Positions 13,867-15,539 of a DNA stretch of 15,539 nucleotides are shown one piece after another. Position numbers and translations under genes: made by a program. The notes below the pieces were generated by a model. That model was not told the DNA's origin and made no database searches. It worked only from the letters and a program-made list of their open reading frames with translations. Position 1 is the first letter of the stretch; each line of letters begins with the position of its first letter. Origin of the DNA: an archaeon (GTDB lineage: Archaea; Nanobdellota; Nanobdellia; Woesearchaeales; WJKL01); NCBI GenBank assembly GCA_020056025.1, contig JAGVIO010000171.1:1-15539 (forward strand). Direction: 5' to 3'.

Positions 13867-15539
13867 ATGAGATTTGGAAGATATTTTTGGATTCTTTATA
13901 TATATTTGGTGGTTTTTATAGCTGGTTCTATGTCTGTGAGCGCTGTAACCTGCCTATGCTCTTTATACAACCCCTCTGGAACTGTGCATAAGGATTATTC
14001 AAGCGCAATCATAGTTGCTTCTGCAAATAATGCATGCGGCTCTACATGCTATATAAATGGACTTCTGAGGCCTGAATGTTTTGAGGATGGATGGTATAGC
14101 GCTGTCATTAATTGCGGTCAGCCAGGCGGAGGGATTAATTGCGGAGGGTCAACGACAAGCTGTTCTGGCTCTGGCGGAATATTGTACAATTTCAATATAG
14201 CAATAGTCAATAAAGACAGGGATGCTCTGCAGTGCACTTCTTACATGCGAAACAGTGCAGACAACAGCAATCCTCTGCTCTACAATGATTACGCTCCTAA
14301 TGACAAGAAATGCTGCGGTGATGATGAAGATTCGGATTCAGGGCTTTTGTCTTCAGACAGCCTGCTTTTCGGAAGATTCCTCTGCGCAGAAGGAGCTGAT
14401 GAAAGATGGGGATGGAGACATTCTGGCCTGCAGGAAGGAGACGTCTTCTACATTGGAAACGGCAGATTTGACGCTGTTGCTGTTGATGAGAAATGGTATG
14501 CCTGCGATGCAAAGAATGACGGAACAGGCAATTTCAGGACAGGCGACAATGGAATTGTGCTGCACAGCAGTCAGACAACACCTGATAAAAGATATTTGTG
14601 CTATACTGATCCTTATGGAAATGAGACATTTGCAGAATGCGCTTCTGACGAGGCTTCTAAAAATAATAATCTAGGGAGCATCTATGTAAGAAAGGCATCT
14701 TCAAAAGGCAATTTGATAATTATAGATGATAAATTTTATTACTGCTCAAGCGGAAACCAGTGGACAAACAATCTTGACAATGCTGACCCTGCAAGCTGCA
14801 ATGCTGCTTTTGGAGGAGAAGACCATTGGACAGGAACAGCCTGCTGCGGAGACACTTATGACGAGTCTTACAATGAAAGAAATTTTTCAATTTTTGCCGG
14901 AATAACAATAGGGGGATGCTTCCAGAATGCAAAGATCCCTACAAACACAAGAGTTGCTGACGGAAACCTTGTCAAGGATTCTGGATTCAACATAACGCTG
15001 AATATTTCATGGCAGATTGGATCAGGACTGCCTTCTTTGCAAAACAGGCAGCTGAAATTAACAGGACCCTCCTATGTAAGCCAGAAATTTGATAATATGC
15101 TTCAGCCTGGAAAAGAGTATACTATTTCTGCAACTGTTCTTGATAATCTTGATATGGACCATAAGCCCTATGTCGCACTGTACGTAAATGGAAACTTATA
15201 TTCGCAAAAGATTGAGCCAAGCCTCAAAGTAGAGTATGAAACAATCAGCGGAAGATTCATTGCTCCAAATGTTAAAACCAACATTGAGCTAAGGATTGTT
15301 GTTCCTGACGGCTCTTCTGGCTATGCATTAATTGACAATGTCCAGCTAACGCTTTATACAAAATCAATAATGAACCTCAACGGGATTTTCTATGGCTGTA
15401 AGATTCCTGACAGTGAAAGAGTAAGATATATTGATACTAGATTTAGTGGAGATTTAATACCTTCAAACAGAAATATGGGAAATTGCGATGTCAAAGGAAG
15501 CTTTTTCTGCAGCCCTGACGGAAACTGGGAGAATTCTGC
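13867..15539 (+). CDS. Large secreted cysteine-rich protein with a carbohydrate-binding-like module (3' end outside window)
   Basis: An open frame of 557 codons with no stop before the window end. The N-terminus is a signal peptide (basic MRFGR, hydrophobic residues 7-20) with likely cleavage after SVSA (A26). About 23 cysteines follow, many as CC or CxxC-like pairs, with glycine-serine rich turns near residues 80-100. Two copies of a pattern of paired aromatic, cysteine and GNxW are visible (DKFYYCSSGNQW, GSFFCSPDGNW), with WYAC and FYGC as further partial copies, suggesting tandem small modules. Residues about 375-505 look like a jelly-roll carbohydrate-binding module: GNLVKDSGF at the start, YTISATV, FIAPNVKTNIELRIV and ALIDNVQLTL at the end. 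It probably sits at the cell surface as an adhesin or glycan-binding protein. It is transcribed away from the hxs operon. Confidence 0.75.
   Translation, partial: MRFGRYFWILYIYLVVFIAGSMSVSAVTCLCSLYNPSGTVHKDYSSAIIVASANNACGSTCYINGLLRPECFEDGWYSAVINCGQPGGGINCGGSTTSCSGSGGILYNFNIAIVNKDRDALQCTSYMRNSADNSNPLLYNDYAPNDKKCCGDDEDSDSGLLSSDSLLFGRFLCAEGADERWGWRHSGLQEGDVFYIGNGRFDAVAVDEKWYACDAKNDGTGNFRTGDNGIVLHSSQTTPDKRYLCYTDPYGNETFAECASDEASKNNNLGSIYVRKASSKGNLIIIDDKFYYCSSGNQWTNNLDNADPASCNAAFGGEDHWTGTACCGDTYDESYNERNFSIFAGITIGGCFQNAKIPTNTRVADGNLVKDSGFNITLNISWQIGSGLPSLQNRQLKLTGPSYVSQKFDNMLQPGKEYTISATVLDNLDMDHKPYVALYVNGNLYSQKIEPSLKVEYETISGRFIAPNVKTNIELRIVVPDGSSGYALIDNVQLTLYTKSIMNLNGIFYGCKIPDSERVRYIDTRFSGDLIPSNRNMGNCDVKGSFFCSPDGNWENS

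Noticed and set aside
13847..13870. Mini-frame MVKRGFI whose stop overlaps ATG 13867
   Set aside because: The predicted transcription start near 13855 would lie inside it, and seven codons with no conservation data are not enough to call a leader peptide.
14222..14674. 150-codon open frame on the plus strand
   Set aside because: It lies wholly inside the large secreted protein in another frame, and its Met/Cys/Thr-rich translation resembles no protein family.

Overview
The window (about 37% G+C by eye) reads as archaeal DNA, most likely from a small-genome lineage of the DPANN / Woesearchaeota-Pacearchaeota type. Four start codons lie about 25-29 nt from TATA-like boxes (TTTATATA, TTTATAAA, TTTTATAT, TATTTAAA), as expected for leaderless archaeal transcripts. 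A fifth promoter gives a short leader with a GAGGG ribosome site. The preflagellin/prepilin peptidase has an archaeal-style C-terminal extension, and several proteins belong to the cysteine-rich secreted kind common in these lineages. The exact lineage is an inference.

Layout, plus strand. Positions 14-1045 hold the C-terminal part of a radical SAM/SPASM protein fused to a domain that reads like the plant glucuronoxylan 4-O-methyltransferase (GXM/DUF579) family. Its reading frame is broken at an 8-T run on the window edge. A fold-III PLP decarboxylase-like gene follows with almost no gap. Next come a small lipoprotein with its own promoter, a B12-binding-domain radical SAM protein with its own promoter, and a tight five-gene run: a GT4-like glycosyltransferase, a radical SAM protein fused to a DUF4213/DUF364-like domain, and three short paralogous radical SAM proteins. 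All four radical SAM proteins of this run carry a CxxCx5CxGxW motif C-terminal to the core.

Layout, minus strand. An operon runs from 13778 down to 9544: A24 prepilin peptidase, HxsD, a second very short HxsD-like protein, HxsB (radical SAM/SPASM), HxsA (precursor with eight tandem His-Xaa-Ser triplets) and a membrane-anchored protein with ten cysteines in a repeated pattern. This is a His-Xaa-Ser (HXS) peptide-modification system, here in an apparently archaeal setting, with a prepilin peptidase and a Cys-repeat partner in the same transcription unit. No classical hxsC is in the operon. The radical SAM quartet that converges on it, stop codon against stop codon at 9543/9544, resembles the HxsC type in layout and may supply that role. 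Divergent from the operon, a large secreted cysteine-rich protein with a carbohydrate-binding-like module starts at 13867 and runs off the window.

Working model (inference): HxsB, with the HxsD proteins as partners, modifies the His-Xaa-Ser tail of HxsA. HxsA is exported or membrane-held and matures at the cell surface near the Cys-repeat protein. The plus-strand cluster adds further radical SAM, methyltransferase and glycosyltransferase chemistry, possibly on surface glycans or on the same peptide. No RNA genes, insertion sequences or CRISPR arrays were seen, and no stretch over 300 bases lacks a gene.
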